Notes: generated from the letters alone by a model not told the origin. DNA of 26,987 bases from Kiritimatiellia bacterium (GCA_016296065.1 JAEDKA010000052.1:1-26987), one strand, 5' to 3'. Positions 7,827 to 16,250 are shown, counted from the stretch's first letter. Translations and numbers: made by a program.

Positions 7827-7914
7827 TGCTCGCGAGGAGCTCCGCCAGGAATGGACAGCGCGGCCCCGCGCGGCTTTACCACCCAATGGAGTGATGGCGC
7901 GGTGGTGCGGCAGA

Positions 7915-7923
7915 TGGTATAAT
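7915..7923 (+). promoter_or_regulatory. Extended -10 promoter, leaderless geometry (GH43 fusion gene)
   Basis: TGG-TATAAT is followed by exactly 6 nt (GTCGGC) and then the ATG. RNA polymerase normally starts 6-7 nt after the -10, so the mRNA should begin at or within the start codon. No usable -35 or Shine-Dalgarno is present. Confidence 0.75.
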
Positions 7924-7929
7924 GTCGGC

Positions 7930-10900
7930 ATGAAAAGCACCACAGTACTTGCGGCTGCTGCCGCGCTATCGTCTGTTTCCGCTGTCGCGGGAAATCCGCT
8001 CGTGAAGAGCGTGTTCACGCCCGACCCCGCGCCGTTCGTGCACGGCGACAAGGTGTACTTGTTCACCGGGCACGACGAGAACGACGCCAAGTTCTTCAAG
8101 ATGAAGGAGTGGTTCGTCTTCGAGAGCGAGGACCTCGTCAACTGGAAGAGCCTCGGCGCGCCGCTGAGCCTCGAGACGTTCGCTTGGGCGAAGAAGGACG
8201 ACAAGGCGTGGGCGAGCCAGGCCGTCGAGCGCAACGGGAAGTGGTACTGGTACATCTGCTGCAACTGCGCGCAGGGCGACGCAATCGGCGTCGCGGTGGC
8301 GGACCGCCCCGAGGGGCCGTACCGCGACCCCATCGGCAAGCCGCTCGCCGTCGGCGCGTCGTTCATCGACCCCACGGTCTTCGTTGACGACGACGGACGA
8401 GCCTACCTCTTCTGGGGCAACAAGGGATGCTGGTACGGCGAGCTGAACGCGGATATGGTCTCGTTCAAGGACGGATGGCGCGAGATACCGGGCTTCGACG
8501 ACGAGAAGTGCTTCGGTCCGAAGTCCGTGCGCATGAACTGGGCGCACGGCAAGGAGGAGCCCATCGTCTCCTACGAGGAGGCGCCGTGGGTGATGAAGCG
8601 CAACGGAACATACTACCTCTCCTACGCCGCGGGCGGAGTTCCCGAGCACATGGCGTACTCCACCGCGCCGACGATCAACGGACCCTGGACCTACCGCGGC
8701 AAGATCATGGACACGCCGCACAACAGCTTCACGATACACGGCGGCAACATCGAGTTCAAGGGCCGCAGCTACATGTTCTACCACAACGGCGCGCTTCCGG
8801 GCGGCGGAGGCTTCAAGCGCTCCGCATGCGTCGAGGAGTTCAAGTGGAACGAGGACGGCACGATCCCGTTCATCCCGCAGACGAAGGAGGGCGTTCAGCC
8901 CCCTGGGTCCATCGAGGACAAGGAGGGGAAGTTCTGGATCGACGGCTCGAAGGGAAAGCTCTCCGCGATTCTTCGCCTCCCCGACGACAGAAGGCCGGGC
9001 GCGAAGTATCCGATAGCCGTCATCTGCCACGGCTTCGGCGCGAACAAGTGCGAGCACGGCGGGTTCTTCCACGAGTTCGCCGAAGCCTTCGCGCGGCGCG
9101 GCGTCGCGTCCGTCAGGTTCGACTTCAACGGACACGGCGAGAGCGAGGGCGAGATGCGCGACATGACGGTTCCGAACGAGGTCGAGGATGCGAAGCGCGT
9201 CGTCGCGTGGGCCGCGTCGCGTCCGTGGTGCAACGGAAAGGTCTCGGTCGTCGGACATTCCCAGGGCGGAGTCGTCGCGGCGATGACGGCGGGCTCGCTC
9301 GGCGACAAGGTGTCGCGCGTCGCGCTCCTCGCGCCAGCGTGCGTGCTGAAGGACGACGTGCGCAACGGCTGCACGTTCGGATCGCGCTATGATCCGAAGA
9401 ATCCGCCGGACGTTGTGAAGCTTCCGGGCGGAAACGTCATCGGCCGCGAATTCATCAAGACGGCGTACGACCTGCCGATATTCGAGACGGCGAAGAAGTT
9501 CAGGGGCCCGATGTGCATCGTCCACGGAACGGGCGACCCCATAGCGAAGACGCGCCACGCCGAGCAGTTCCACAAGGACCATCCCGGCAGCGAGCTGCAC
9601 CTGATGGAAGGAGACGACCACGGGCTCTCGCACACGTTCGGAGAAGTGCGCTCGATCGTCGCTGAGTTCATTTCGCGCGACGCGCCGTTCGGACAGCCGT
9701 TGATGCCTGTCGTGCAGACGAAGTTCACGGCCGACCCAGCGCCGATCGTGCGCGACGGGACGGTGTTCCTCTACACTACGCATGACGAGGACGACGCGGA
9801 CGGATTCAAGATGTTCGACTGGCTCCTCTACACCTCGACGGACATGGTGAACTGGCGCGACTGCGGAGCGGTGGCGTCGCTCAAGGACTTCGAGTGGGCG
9901 CGCAATAAGGAGAACGGCGCATGGGCGATACAGGTCATCGAGCGCGGCGGAAAGTGGTACATGTACTGTCCGCTCCACGGCAACGGAATCGGCGTGCTGG
10001 TAGCGGACTCTCCGTACGGGCCGTTCAGGGATCCGATAGGCAAGCCCCTCGTCTGGCAGCGCGAGCACTGGAACGACATCGACCCCACGGTGTGGATCGA
10101 CGACGACGGACAGGCCTACATGTACTGGGGCAATCCCGAGCTCTACTGCGTGAAGCTGAACAAGGACATGGTCTCGTATTCGGGAGACATCGTGAAGTTC
10201 CCGAAGATACAGGACTATCAGGAAGGTCCGTGGTTCTACAAGCGCGGCGAGAACTACTACCTCGCGTTCGCGTCGACATGCTGCCCCGAGGGCATTGGCT
10301 ACGCGATGTCGAAGTCGGCGATGGGTCCGTGGGAGTACAAGGGCCACATAATGGACCACACGCCGAAGACTCGCGGAAACCATCCCGGCATAATCGACTT
10401 CAAGGGACGGAGCTACTGCTTCGGACTCAACTACGACGTCCTGCGCCTTCAGACGAGCAAGCACCACGAGAGGCGGTCCGTCTCCGCGCAGGAGATGGAG
10501 TACGCGCCTGACGGGACGATTCCCGAGCTGCCGTACTTCAAGTCCGGCGTGCTGCGCCAGGTCGGCGCGTTCGATCCGTTCCGCCGCGTCGAGGCGGAGA
10601 CGATGGCGTGGGGCGTCGGACTCAAGACCGAGCCTGCGTGGAAGAGCTCGAAGGAGCATTGGAACCAGATCGTCGCAAACGTCGACGACACTGAGCACAT
10701 CCTCGTCAAGGGAGTGGACTTCGGGAAGGGCGCGCGCACGATCGTCGCGTCCGTGCAGTGCCTGGTTCCCGGCGCGTCGGTCGAGGTGCGGCTCGATTCG
10801 AAGGACGGACCTCTCGCCGGCAGGCTCGAGCTTGCCGCGAAGGACTCCAAGTTCGCCGAGCGCAGGATTTCTCTCAAGGGCGCGAAGGGCGTTCGCGACC

Positions 10901-10977
10901 TCTACTTCGTCTTCCGCTCGCGCGAGCCGGGCGGAAAGGACCTCCTCAAGCTCGACTGGTGGAAAGGAACAAAGTGA
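7930..10977 (+). CDS. Exported GH43 - esterase - GH43 - CBM6 multimodular hemicellulase
   Basis: 1015 residues. The start ATG follows the extended -10 by 6 nt and opens a signal peptide (MKSTTVLAAAAALSS...SAVAG). Residues about 25-335 form a GH43 five-bladed propeller with the three acidic residues in place: D32 (PDPAPFV), D147 (IDPTV) and E217 (EEAPW). Residues about 340-590 are an alpha/beta-hydrolase esterase with G-H-S444-Q-G, D536 (GTGDP) and H564 (DDHG). Residues about 595-875 are a second GH43 with D602 (ADPAP), D718 (IDPTV) and E765 (QEGPW). Residues about 881-1015 are CBM6-like (RRVEAETMAWG at the start). The two GH43 units align along their length and look like an internal duplication. 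Expected action is release of arabinose or xylose units from xylan side chains plus removal of feruloyl or acetyl esters; substrates are inferred from family. The next gene overlaps by 1 nt. Confidence 0.93.
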   Translation: MKSTTVLAAAAALSSVSAVAGNPLVKSVFTPDPAPFVHGDKVYLFTGHDENDAKFFKMKEWFVFESEDLVNWKSLGAPLSLETFAWAKKDDKAWASQAVERNGKWYWYICCNCAQGDAIGVAVADRPEGPYRDPIGKPLAVGASFIDPTVFVDDDGRAYLFWGNKGCWYGELNADMVSFKDGWREIPGFDDEKCFGPKSVRMNWAHGKEEPIVSYEEAPWVMKRNGTYYLSYAAGGVPEHMAYSTAPTINGPWTYRGKIMDTPHNSFTIHGGNIEFKGRSYMFYHNGALPGGGGFKRSACVEEFKWNEDGTIPFIPQTKEGVQPPGSIEDKEGKFWIDGSKGKLSAILRLPDDRRPGAKYPIAVICHGFGANKCEHGGFFHEFAEAFARRGVASVRFDFNGHGESEGEMRDMTVPNEVEDAKRVVAWAASRPWCNGKVSVVGHSQGGVVAAMTAGSLGDKVSRVALLAPACVLKDDVRNGCTFGSRYDPKNPPDVVKLPGGNVIGREFIKTAYDLPIFETAKKFRGPMCIVHGTGDPIAKTRHAEQFHKDHPGSELHLMEGDDHGLSHTFGEVRSIVAEFISRDAPFGQPLMPVVQTKFTADPAPIVRDGTVFLYTTHDEDDADGFKMFDWLLYTSTDMVNWRDCGAVASLKDFEWARNKENGAWAIQVIERGGKWYMYCPLHGNGIGVLVADSPYGPFRDPIGKPLVWQREHWNDIDPTVWIDDDGQAYMYWGNPELYCVKLNKDMVSYSGDIVKFPKIQDYQEGPWFYKRGENYYLAFASTCCPEGIGYAMSKSAMGPWEYKGHIMDHTPKTRGNHPGIIDFKGRSYCFGLNYDVLRLQTSKHHERRSVSAQEMEYAPDGTIPELPYFKSGVLRQVGAFDPFRRVEAETMAWGVGLKTEPAWKSSKEHWNQIVANVDDTEHILVKGVDFGKGARTIVASVQCLVPGASVEVRLDSKDGPLAGRLELAAKDSKFAERRISLKGAKGVRDLYFVFRSREPGGKDLLKLDWWKGTK

Positions 10978-11903
10978 TGATTAACATCAAGTTTGCAGTT
11001 GCAATCTGCGCGGCGTCCGTCGCGCTCGGCGGGGCGTTCGCGGAGGAGAAGGAGAATCCGTTCGCTGCGGAAGTCGCCGCGTTCGGGAGGATCGTCGACA
11101 TATGGCCGGAGGGGAAGATGCCTGGCGGGGCGACGGACAAGGCGGAGATACTCGATCCGGGCCAGCCTTACGGCGACGTCAACTACCAGCAGGTGAGCCA
11201 TCCGACGCTGACGATTCGCCGCGCGCCGGGCGAGGGCGTGCATCCTGCCATGCTGATATGCCCGGGCGGGGGATACTTCCTTCTCGCGTGGCGGCACGAG
11301 GGAATGGAGATCGCGGAGTGGGCGAACAGGAACGGATTCGACGCGTTCATCCTCAAGTACCGCGTCCCGAACGACGGGTCGATTGCGCTCATGGACGCAC
11401 AGCGCGCGGTGTCGTGGATTCGCGCGCACGCTGCGGAGCTCAAGGTCGACCCCGCGAAGATCGCGCAGATCGGATTCTCCGCCGGCGCGAACCTGACGGC
11501 GCGCACGGCAAACAACTTCAAGAGCCGTAAGTACGAGGCGATCGACGAAGTAGACTCCTTCTCCTGCCGTCCCGACGCGACGATTCTCGTGTACCCGGGC
11601 GGACTCCTCAAGGGCGGATTCCGCGCGAAGCCCACGCCCGACCTCGCCCTCTGCGAAGACACGTTCGTGACGAAGGAGACGCCTCCGGTGTACATCACGC
11701 AGACGGAGGATGACTTCTGCCAGGTGGAGAACTCGCTTGCGTACTACCTCGCCTGCAGGAAGTGCGGCGTCGAGGCGGCGATGCTGCTTGGTCCGAAGGG
11801 CGGACACGGCTACGGCAGCCGCAGGACGGGACGCGACAACGACGCGTGGCCCGAACTCGCCGCGGTGTGGCTGAGGCGCACGTTCGGACTGGACGGGAAA
11901 TAG
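10977..11903 (+). CDS. Exported alpha/beta-hydrolase, xylan-type esterase
   Basis: 308 residues. Its ATG overlaps the stop of the GH43 fusion by one base (TGATG), with GGAAAGGA upstream as Shine-Dalgarno, so it is the second gene of that operon. The signal peptide is MINIKFAVAICAASVALGG...AFA-EEK. The fold is that of the BD-FAE/acetyl-xylan-esterase group: oxyanion segment CPGGGY, nucleophile elbow G166-F-S168-A-G170, acid D245 or D246 (QTEDD), and H277 (GGHGYG). These enzymes remove acetyl or feruloyl esters from xylan oligosaccharides in the periplasm or outside the cell. It is separate from, and not closely similar to, the esterase module inside the preceding protein. The stop is followed by the strong hairpin at 11940-11974. 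Confidence 0.88.
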   Translation: MINIKFAVAICAASVALGGAFAEEKENPFAAEVAAFGRIVDIWPEGKMPGGATDKAEILDPGQPYGDVNYQQVSHPTLTIRRAPGEGVHPAMLICPGGGYFLLAWRHEGMEIAEWANRNGFDAFILKYRVPNDGSIALMDAQRAVSWIRAHAAELKVDPAKIAQIGFSAGANLTARTANNFKSRKYEAIDEVDSFSCRPDATILVYPGGLLKGGFRAKPTPDLALCEDTFVTKETPPVYITQTEDDFCQVENSLAYYLACRKCGVEAAMLLGPKGGHGYGSRRTGRDNDAWPELAAVWLRRTFGLDGK

Positions 11904-11939
11904 TTCGTAAACCACTCCGTAGACCCAAGTATGCGGACG

Positions 11940-11974
11940 GCCGCCGAAGGGGCTGGTTTGACCCCTTCGGCGGC
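11940..11974 (+). terminator. 13-bp terminator hairpin fused to the next promoter
   Basis: GCCGCCGAAGGGG (11940-11952) pairs perfectly with CCCCTTCGGCGGC (11962-11974) around a 9-nt loop. The sequence after it, TATTTGATATAAT, is only moderately T-rich, so termination efficiency is uncertain. The loop and 3' arm contain the -35 hexamer of the following gene. Confidence 0.6.
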
Positions 11975-11987
11975 TATTTGATATAAT
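11958..11987 (+). promoter_or_regulatory. Promoter with -35 in a terminator loop and leaderless geometry
   Basis: TTGACC (11958-11963), an 18-bp spacer and TATAAT (11982-11987), preceded by TGA as an extended -10. The ATG of the DUF1796 gene lies exactly 6 nt after the -10. The -35 begins in the loop of the upstream hairpin and runs into its 3' arm. Confidence 0.8.
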
Positions 11988-11993
11988 TCTCGC

Positions 11994-12782
11994 ATGTTCA
12001 ACGTAAAGGAATACGATTTCTGCCTGTCGCTTGGGGGCTCGTGCGCCTCTGCGATGCAGATGAAGCAGAGGGGGCTAAGGCTCGCCTCGATGCCTTTCGA
12101 CTGGGTGCGCGGTCGGGGCAATGTAAAGTATGCCGACGTTGTGGCCACGTTGCTCGAGAACCACTTCAAGGGATGGTGCAAGTTCGAGACTCTCGTGCCG
12201 ATTCCGCCCGAGCTCGACCGGCCGAAGTCGACGGATCCGCTGGAGGTGCGTGCCTGGGACAAGGAACTTGAAATCGGCTTCTACCACGACTTCCGCTTCA
12301 ACATCTTCGGCGAAGGCGGCCGCGCCTACTACGATGGAGTCGCCGCACGCTACCGTCGCCGCATAGAGCGGCTGTATGAAATGCTCGGCAAGGCGTCGAA
12401 GGTGCTGGCGGTGGTGGTATTCCCCGACGAGCCGGCCTCAGAGGAGGTCGCGCGCCGGCTGAAGGCGAGGCTCGACGCGCTTGTGCCGGGCGTATCGTTC
12501 ACCCTTGTCGCGCTCAACTTCAACGCACCGGAGACCAAGGACGTCGGCAGTCTCGACTCGGGGCTGTTCGTGCGCTATTTCGCGAGGGACCAGCATGCAT
12601 ACGACTACATGCGCACGACGATAGCATGGGACTTCTTCGAGGACGTGAAGCTCTCCGGCAAGATCGCCGCGGCGAAGGACGAGAAGCGCAACGCGACGAA
12701 GGGGATGACGTTCTGGTACCGCATCCACAGAAAGCTCTTTCTTCACTGCAAGAAGGTGCTGGAGCGGAGCAACGCGAAATGA
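11994..12782 (+). CDS. DUF1796 family putative papain-like cysteine peptidase
   Basis: 262 residues. The family signature is clear: YDFCLSLGGSC17ASAMQMKQRGL, SMPFDWV and the downstream H98-D99-F100 (FYHDFRF), which provide the presumed Cys and His/Asp of a papain-like site. There is no signal peptide, so it acts in the cytoplasm. The C-terminus (FWYRIHRKLFLHCKK) has a basic motif also found near the end of the first domain of the protein encoded at 14663-16180. DUF1796 members are often found in cell-surface polysaccharide loci, and neither substrate nor activity has been shown for most. The mRNA is predicted to be leaderless. The stop overlaps the next start (ATGA), so the two genes are coupled. 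Confidence 0.85.
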   Translation: MFNVKEYDFCLSLGGSCASAMQMKQRGLRLASMPFDWVRGRGNVKYADVVATLLENHFKGWCKFETLVPIPPELDRPKSTDPLEVRAWDKELEIGFYHDFRFNIFGEGGRAYYDGVAARYRRRIERLYEMLGKASKVLAVVVFPDEPASEEVARRLKARLDALVPGVSFTLVALNFNAPETKDVGSLDSGLFVRYFARDQHAYDYMRTTIAWDFFEDVKLSGKIAAAKDEKRNATKGMTFWYRIHRKLFLHCKKVLERSNAK

Positions 12783-14647
12783 ACGGAGAACTCCATCTCG
12801 TTGTCCTGTGGGAGAAGGCGCGCGAGTGCGAGGAGCGAATCCTCGCGGACATCCCGCGTCACGTGGAGGTCGTCGCGAAGCTCGAGCTTACGTGGCCAGG
12901 CGACCCGACGGAGTGCTTCGGCAGGTTCTACGGCGCGAAGCTCCGGGAGGCCGCGGGAAAGACCGCGCTCTGCGGGGGCGGACCGTTCCTCGCCGTTCTA
13001 GTCCGCGACACGCGTCCGCGCTACGGATGGCGCGAGACGTCGCGCGGCAGCGAGCTCGTCAACCTGAGGCTCTTCGCGATGAAGTCGCGCTACCGCGCTT
13101 GGACTGGCGGAGGCCACAAGGTGCACACTACCAACAGCCCCGACGAGGCGAGGCGCGATATATTCCTTCTCACCGGCAGGACGGCGGACGACTGGAACCG
13201 CGGCAGATGCGCCGCGCCGAGCGAGACGCTTCCGGGGCGGAGCGGATGGCGCTCGCTGCGTGAGCTCTTCGCGTGCCTTGGCGAGACGATGCAGTACGTC
13301 GTCCTCAGGAATTCGGAGATGCTGCCCGACGCGTTTGATCCGTCGATCCACGGCGACATCGATCTTCTCGTGCGCGACGCGGGCGAATGCGCGGGGATAC
13401 TCGGCGCGCGCAAGGTCTTCCCCGAACCGCACAGGGTGCATTACGAAGTTGATGTCGCAGGACGTCCCGTGCGCTTCGACTTCAGGTTCGTCGGCGACGG
13501 ATACTATGACGAGCGATGGGAGCGAGCGATGCTCGGGCGCGGCGTCGTAACGGACGGCGTGAGGCGTCCGTCTCCCGAAGACGCCTTCTATGCGCTCGTC
13601 TACCACGCGCTCTTCCAGAAGCGCGAGATTGCGTGCGATTACGGGGCGAAGGCGCTAACGCTCGCCCGCGCGGCGGGGATTGCGGGCGAGACGTTCGACG
13701 ACTGGATCGTCCCGCTCGGCGAGTTTCTGCGCTCGCGCGGATACCGCATCACGCGTCCGGTCGACACTAGCGTGTATCTCGACGACCTCCTGCCGCGCTG
13801 GGAGGAGATCGCGGCGGAGATAGAAGACCTTTCGCCCCTCAGGGACGTGCGTCCCTTTGGCCTCGCCACGCGAAGGGTGAGTCCGTACCTTCCGACACTG
13901 CTCTTCTCGGCCAATCTCGGCGGAAGTCGCTGCTTCGTGAAGTACTCGCCCGTCGCGCCGAAGGCGGTCGCGGCGGAGTGGGAGTTTCCGCGGCGGATGT
14001 GCCGCGCCGCGGAGGGGCTGTGTCCGAAGCCGCTCTTCTGGCACGAGACGTCGGGTGGCGGCGCATTTGCAGCTACGGAGCTCGTGGAGGGCGAGACGCT
14101 GGAGGCGCGGCTTGCCGGCGGACGCGCGATCGGCGCGGAAGAGGCGGCGAGGCTCGCGGCGGACATGGCGTCCGTGGTCCGCGCGCTCGAGGCCGCGGGA
14201 ATCGTGCATCGCGACATACGCCCCGCGAATCTGATGGTAACGCCGGAAGGTAGGCTCAAGCTGATTGACTTCCAGTTCGCGGCCGACCGTTCGCGTCCCG
14301 TCGAGTACGGCTACTTCGCCGAGCGGGCAAACGAGCTACTGTATCCGCTTGGCGCAGAATTCGCCCTTGCGCCCGGAGTGTGGAACGACAGGTACGCAAT
14401 GGCGAAGTGCCTTGGGCTGCTGCCGCAGTGCGCGGCGCGCGACGAGGCTATCGCGGAGGTCGAGGAGGGGATGTCCGAAGGGACGCTTCGCGCGAAGCTC
14501 ACGCGCTCGCAGCGGCGCAAGCTCAAGAAGGAACACAAGAAGATGGCGCTGCGCAGACTGCGCCACAGGCTCCTCGGAAAGAAGGAGAAGCAGCACGACG
14601 AGGAGCGCTTCCAGCGCATCTCGCACATGCTACGCGAGTGGGAGTGA
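12779..14647 (+). CDS. Nucleotidyltransferase-like / protein-kinase-like fusion protein
   Basis: 622 residues from an ATG overlapping the previous stop by 4 nt (ATGA), with GGAG 9 nt upstream. Residues about 1-140 are a domain I do not recognise (VVLWEKAREC..., GGGHKVHTTNSPDEARRDIF). Residues about 165-330 look like a nucleotidyltransferase: H191-G-D193-I-D195-LLV gives the two metal-binding Asp, and VRFD234F could give the third. Residues about 365-560 are a eukaryotic-like kinase core: K388 (CFVKY), E400 or E402, H477-R-D479-x4-N484 (HRDIRPANLMV), and D497-F-Q in place of DFG. The tail is rich in Lys/Arg (SQRRKLKKEHKKMALRRLR). No signal peptide. It could modify a small molecule, a lipid-linked glycan or a protein; the link to DUF1796 is only positional. 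The 3' end converges with the next gene 15 bp away. Confidence 0.8.
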   Translation: MNGELHLVVLWEKARECEERILADIPRHVEVVAKLELTWPGDPTECFGRFYGAKLREAAGKTALCGGGPFLAVLVRDTRPRYGWRETSRGSELVNLRLFAMKSRYRAWTGGGHKVHTTNSPDEARRDIFLLTGRTADDWNRGRCAAPSETLPGRSGWRSLRELFACLGETMQYVVLRNSEMLPDAFDPSIHGDIDLLVRDAGECAGILGARKVFPEPHRVHYEVDVAGRPVRFDFRFVGDGYYDERWERAMLGRGVVTDGVRRPSPEDAFYALVYHALFQKREIACDYGAKALTLARAAGIAGETFDDWIVPLGEFLRSRGYRITRPVDTSVYLDDLLPRWEEIAAEIEDLSPLRDVRPFGLATRRVSPYLPTLLFSANLGGSRCFVKYSPVAPKAVAAEWEFPRRMCRAAEGLCPKPLFWHETSGGGAFAATELVEGETLEARLAGGRAIGAEEAARLAADMASVVRALEAAGIVHRDIRPANLMVTPEGRLKLIDFQFAADRSRPVEYGYFAERANELLYPLGAEFALAPGVWNDRYAMAKCLGLLPQCAARDEAIAEVEEGMSEGTLRAKLTRSQRRKLKKEHKKMALRRLRHRLLGKKEKQHDEERFQRISHMLREWE

Positions 14648-14662
14648 CGGCCCCTTCGCGCG

Positions 14663-16180
14663 CTACTCGAACTTGAACGAGTGGGCCTTCGGAAGTATCT
14701 TCGCGGGGGCGAATTCTGAGAATATCGCGTTCCAGGCGACTGGATCGCCCAGTTCTTCCCATGCGACCTTTGCAGGATGGTTGAACGACTTGACCGACCT
14801 GTATATGCGCCGCTCGCCGGCAGGCATGCGCGCGCGGTCCGCGTTTCTGCACACGACCAGCAGCGTGACGTTCTTGGCGCCGAGTTCGGCGAGGGCAGAT
14901 TCCAGCGCGTCGAGCCTCGCGGGCAGATCCTGCGCTTCGGCGTCGGCGTCACAGAGCCTATGGACGACGAGCGTTGACTCGTCGTCGGAGAGGACCCGGC
15001 GAAGTTTGTCGACGAGGTGTGCTAGGCGTCCGCGGAGATCTTCGAGATCGTCGTCGAGTGCCTTGGCGGAAGGGGCTGGCGCTCCGGTCTTCCACTGGAG
15101 GCGTCCGTGGAACTGGATCCTGCTGGCCTTGTGTTGCCACATATGGGAGTGCTCGATGAGTTCGAAGTCCCCGGTCGGCAGCGAGTCGAGATTGCGCAAT
15201 GCCGCAGTGACGGTCGCGAGGTCGCGCGACTGCGCCCAGGCAAGGAGGGACGAGTCCACGAACTTCCAGCGGCAGAAGAAGCGGAACGCCACCTCGCAGT
15301 TGATTCCGAGCGGGACGATGTGCTGGAAACGGCGGCTGCGCATTTTGGCTGCGAGTGCCTTCGGACCGACTGCGTAGGCGATCTTCCTGAAGACGCGCCT
15401 TACGCGGAAGTACCAGTACTGCGCGGCGTTCTCGGCGCCTATGGCGGCGATCTTCTTCGCGAACTTCTGGCGGCGCTTGTCTCCCTTTCTCGCCTTGTAG
15501 GCGGCCTTTTCGGCGTCCGTGCGGTAGTCACGCACCGCGTACTCTCTGCCGAGGAAGCCGGCGAGCATGTCGATCTCGATGCCGTAGGCGGGCGCGTCAG
15601 GGTCGTGGCGCGCGTAGTCGAAGGCGATGCGCCTCACGCCAGGAAAGGGGTTTTCATCCACGCGGTCGGAGAACTTCCGTCCGTTCTCGAGGTTGAGCAG
15701 CAGGTATTCGACTGTCTTGTCGGGATAGGCGGCGTTCATCACGTCGAGGGCGTCGCGGCATTCCTTAGCGGTTGTCGGGACGGGGGTGACGGGTGCGTCG
15801 ATGGTGACGAGCAGGATGCTCTTCGCGGAGGCGATGCACTTCGCGAGACGCTTTATGCGGCGCTCGTACTTGGCGGCGATGGCCGGGTATTGCTCTGCGA
15901 GCGGCACGCCAGAGACGAAGTCGTGGAGGATAAGGAGGTCGTTGCGGGTGTTGCGCACCTCCTCGTGTCCGTAAGTGTCGTTCATCCCCATCCACTGCAG
16001 GTCCTCGAGGTTCATGAAGTCCGGAAATCCGTCGCGAATTATCTCGCACTTCTCGGCGGGCGTGTGGATGCCGACCCAGTCCCACGGAAACGAGGCGAGC
16101 TGGAGTCCGGCGCGGCGGAGCGTCTGCGATGAGCTGCACGCGTAGCCTAGCGGGATGATGAGGTCATAAGTCTTAGCCAT
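14663..16180 (-). CDS. Two-domain DUF1796 protein
   Basis: 505 residues from the ATG at 16180, chosen because an extended -10 lies exactly 6 nt before it; a longer frame to 16225 would run back through that promoter. The first domain (1-270) is a clear DUF1796: LIIPLGYAC15SSSQTLRRAGL, ASFPWDWVG and LILH86D87F. It ends with YWYFRVRRVFRK, like the tail of the protein encoded at 11994. The second domain (about 285-505) repeats the opening motif in altered form (HIVPLGINC295EVAFRF), but SSLLAW replaces SxPFDW and FH358G replaces HDF, so it is a diverged copy that may bind rather than cut. Cytoplasmic; function unknown. It is transcribed toward the kinase fusion gene and divergently from the NahK-like gene. 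Confidence 0.82.
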   Translation of the reverse strand: MAKTYDLIIPLGYACSSSQTLRRAGLQLASFPWDWVGIHTPAEKCEIIRDGFPDFMNLEDLQWMGMNDTYGHEEVRNTRNDLLILHDFVSGVPLAEQYPAIAAKYERRIKRLAKCIASAKSILLVTIDAPVTPVPTTAKECRDALDVMNAAYPDKTVEYLLLNLENGRKFSDRVDENPFPGVRRIAFDYARHDPDAPAYGIEIDMLAGFLGREYAVRDYRTDAEKAAYKARKGDKRRQKFAKKIAAIGAENAAQYWYFRVRRVFRKIAYAVGPKALAAKMRSRRFQHIVPLGINCEVAFRFFCRWKFVDSSLLAWAQSRDLATVTAALRNLDSLPTGDFELIEHSHMWQHKASRIQFHGRLQWKTGAPAPSAKALDDDLEDLRGRLAHLVDKLRRVLSDDESTLVVHRLCDADAEAQDLPARLDALESALAELGAKNVTLLVVCRNADRARMPAGERRIYRSVKSFNHPAKVAWEELGDPVAWNAIFSEFAPAKILPKAHSFKFE

Positions 16181-16186
16181 GCTGAC

Positions 16187-16195
16187 ATTATACCA
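16187..16195 (-). promoter_or_regulatory. Extended -10 promoter, leaderless geometry (two-domain DUF1796 gene)
   Basis: On the minus strand TGG-TATAAT is followed by 6 nt (GTCAGC) and the ATG at 16180. No -35 or Shine-Dalgarno is evident. It is the same arrangement, with nearly the same spacer, as at 7915-7923. Confidence 0.75.
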
Positions 16196-16241
16196 TAAAC
16201 ACGCCGCGTGAGCGGATATTCCCAACGGCTACGCGCGAATT

Positions 16242-16250
16242 TGGTATAAT
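16242..16250 (+). promoter_or_regulatory. Extended -10 promoter of the NahK-like gene
   Basis: TGG-TATAAT, about 46 bp from the opposing promoter at 16187-16195. Transcription would start near 16257, leaving a leader of about 50 nt that carries an AAGGAG Shine-Dalgarno (16291-16296). This gene is thus conventionally led, unlike its divergent neighbour. Confidence 0.7.

Noticed and set aside
7685..7930. CIRCE element or sigma32 promoter for the hsp20 operon
   Set aside because: No TTAGCACTC-N9-GAGTGCTAA and no CTTGAAA/CCCCAT pair was found; the inverted repeat at 7801-7826 is a different sequence.
7966..10698. Long open frame (910 codons) antisense to the GH43 fusion gene
   Set aside because: Arg/Val-rich composition typical of the complement of GC-rich coding DNA; no domain, no ribosome binding site, and the + strand gene has complete catalytic motifs.
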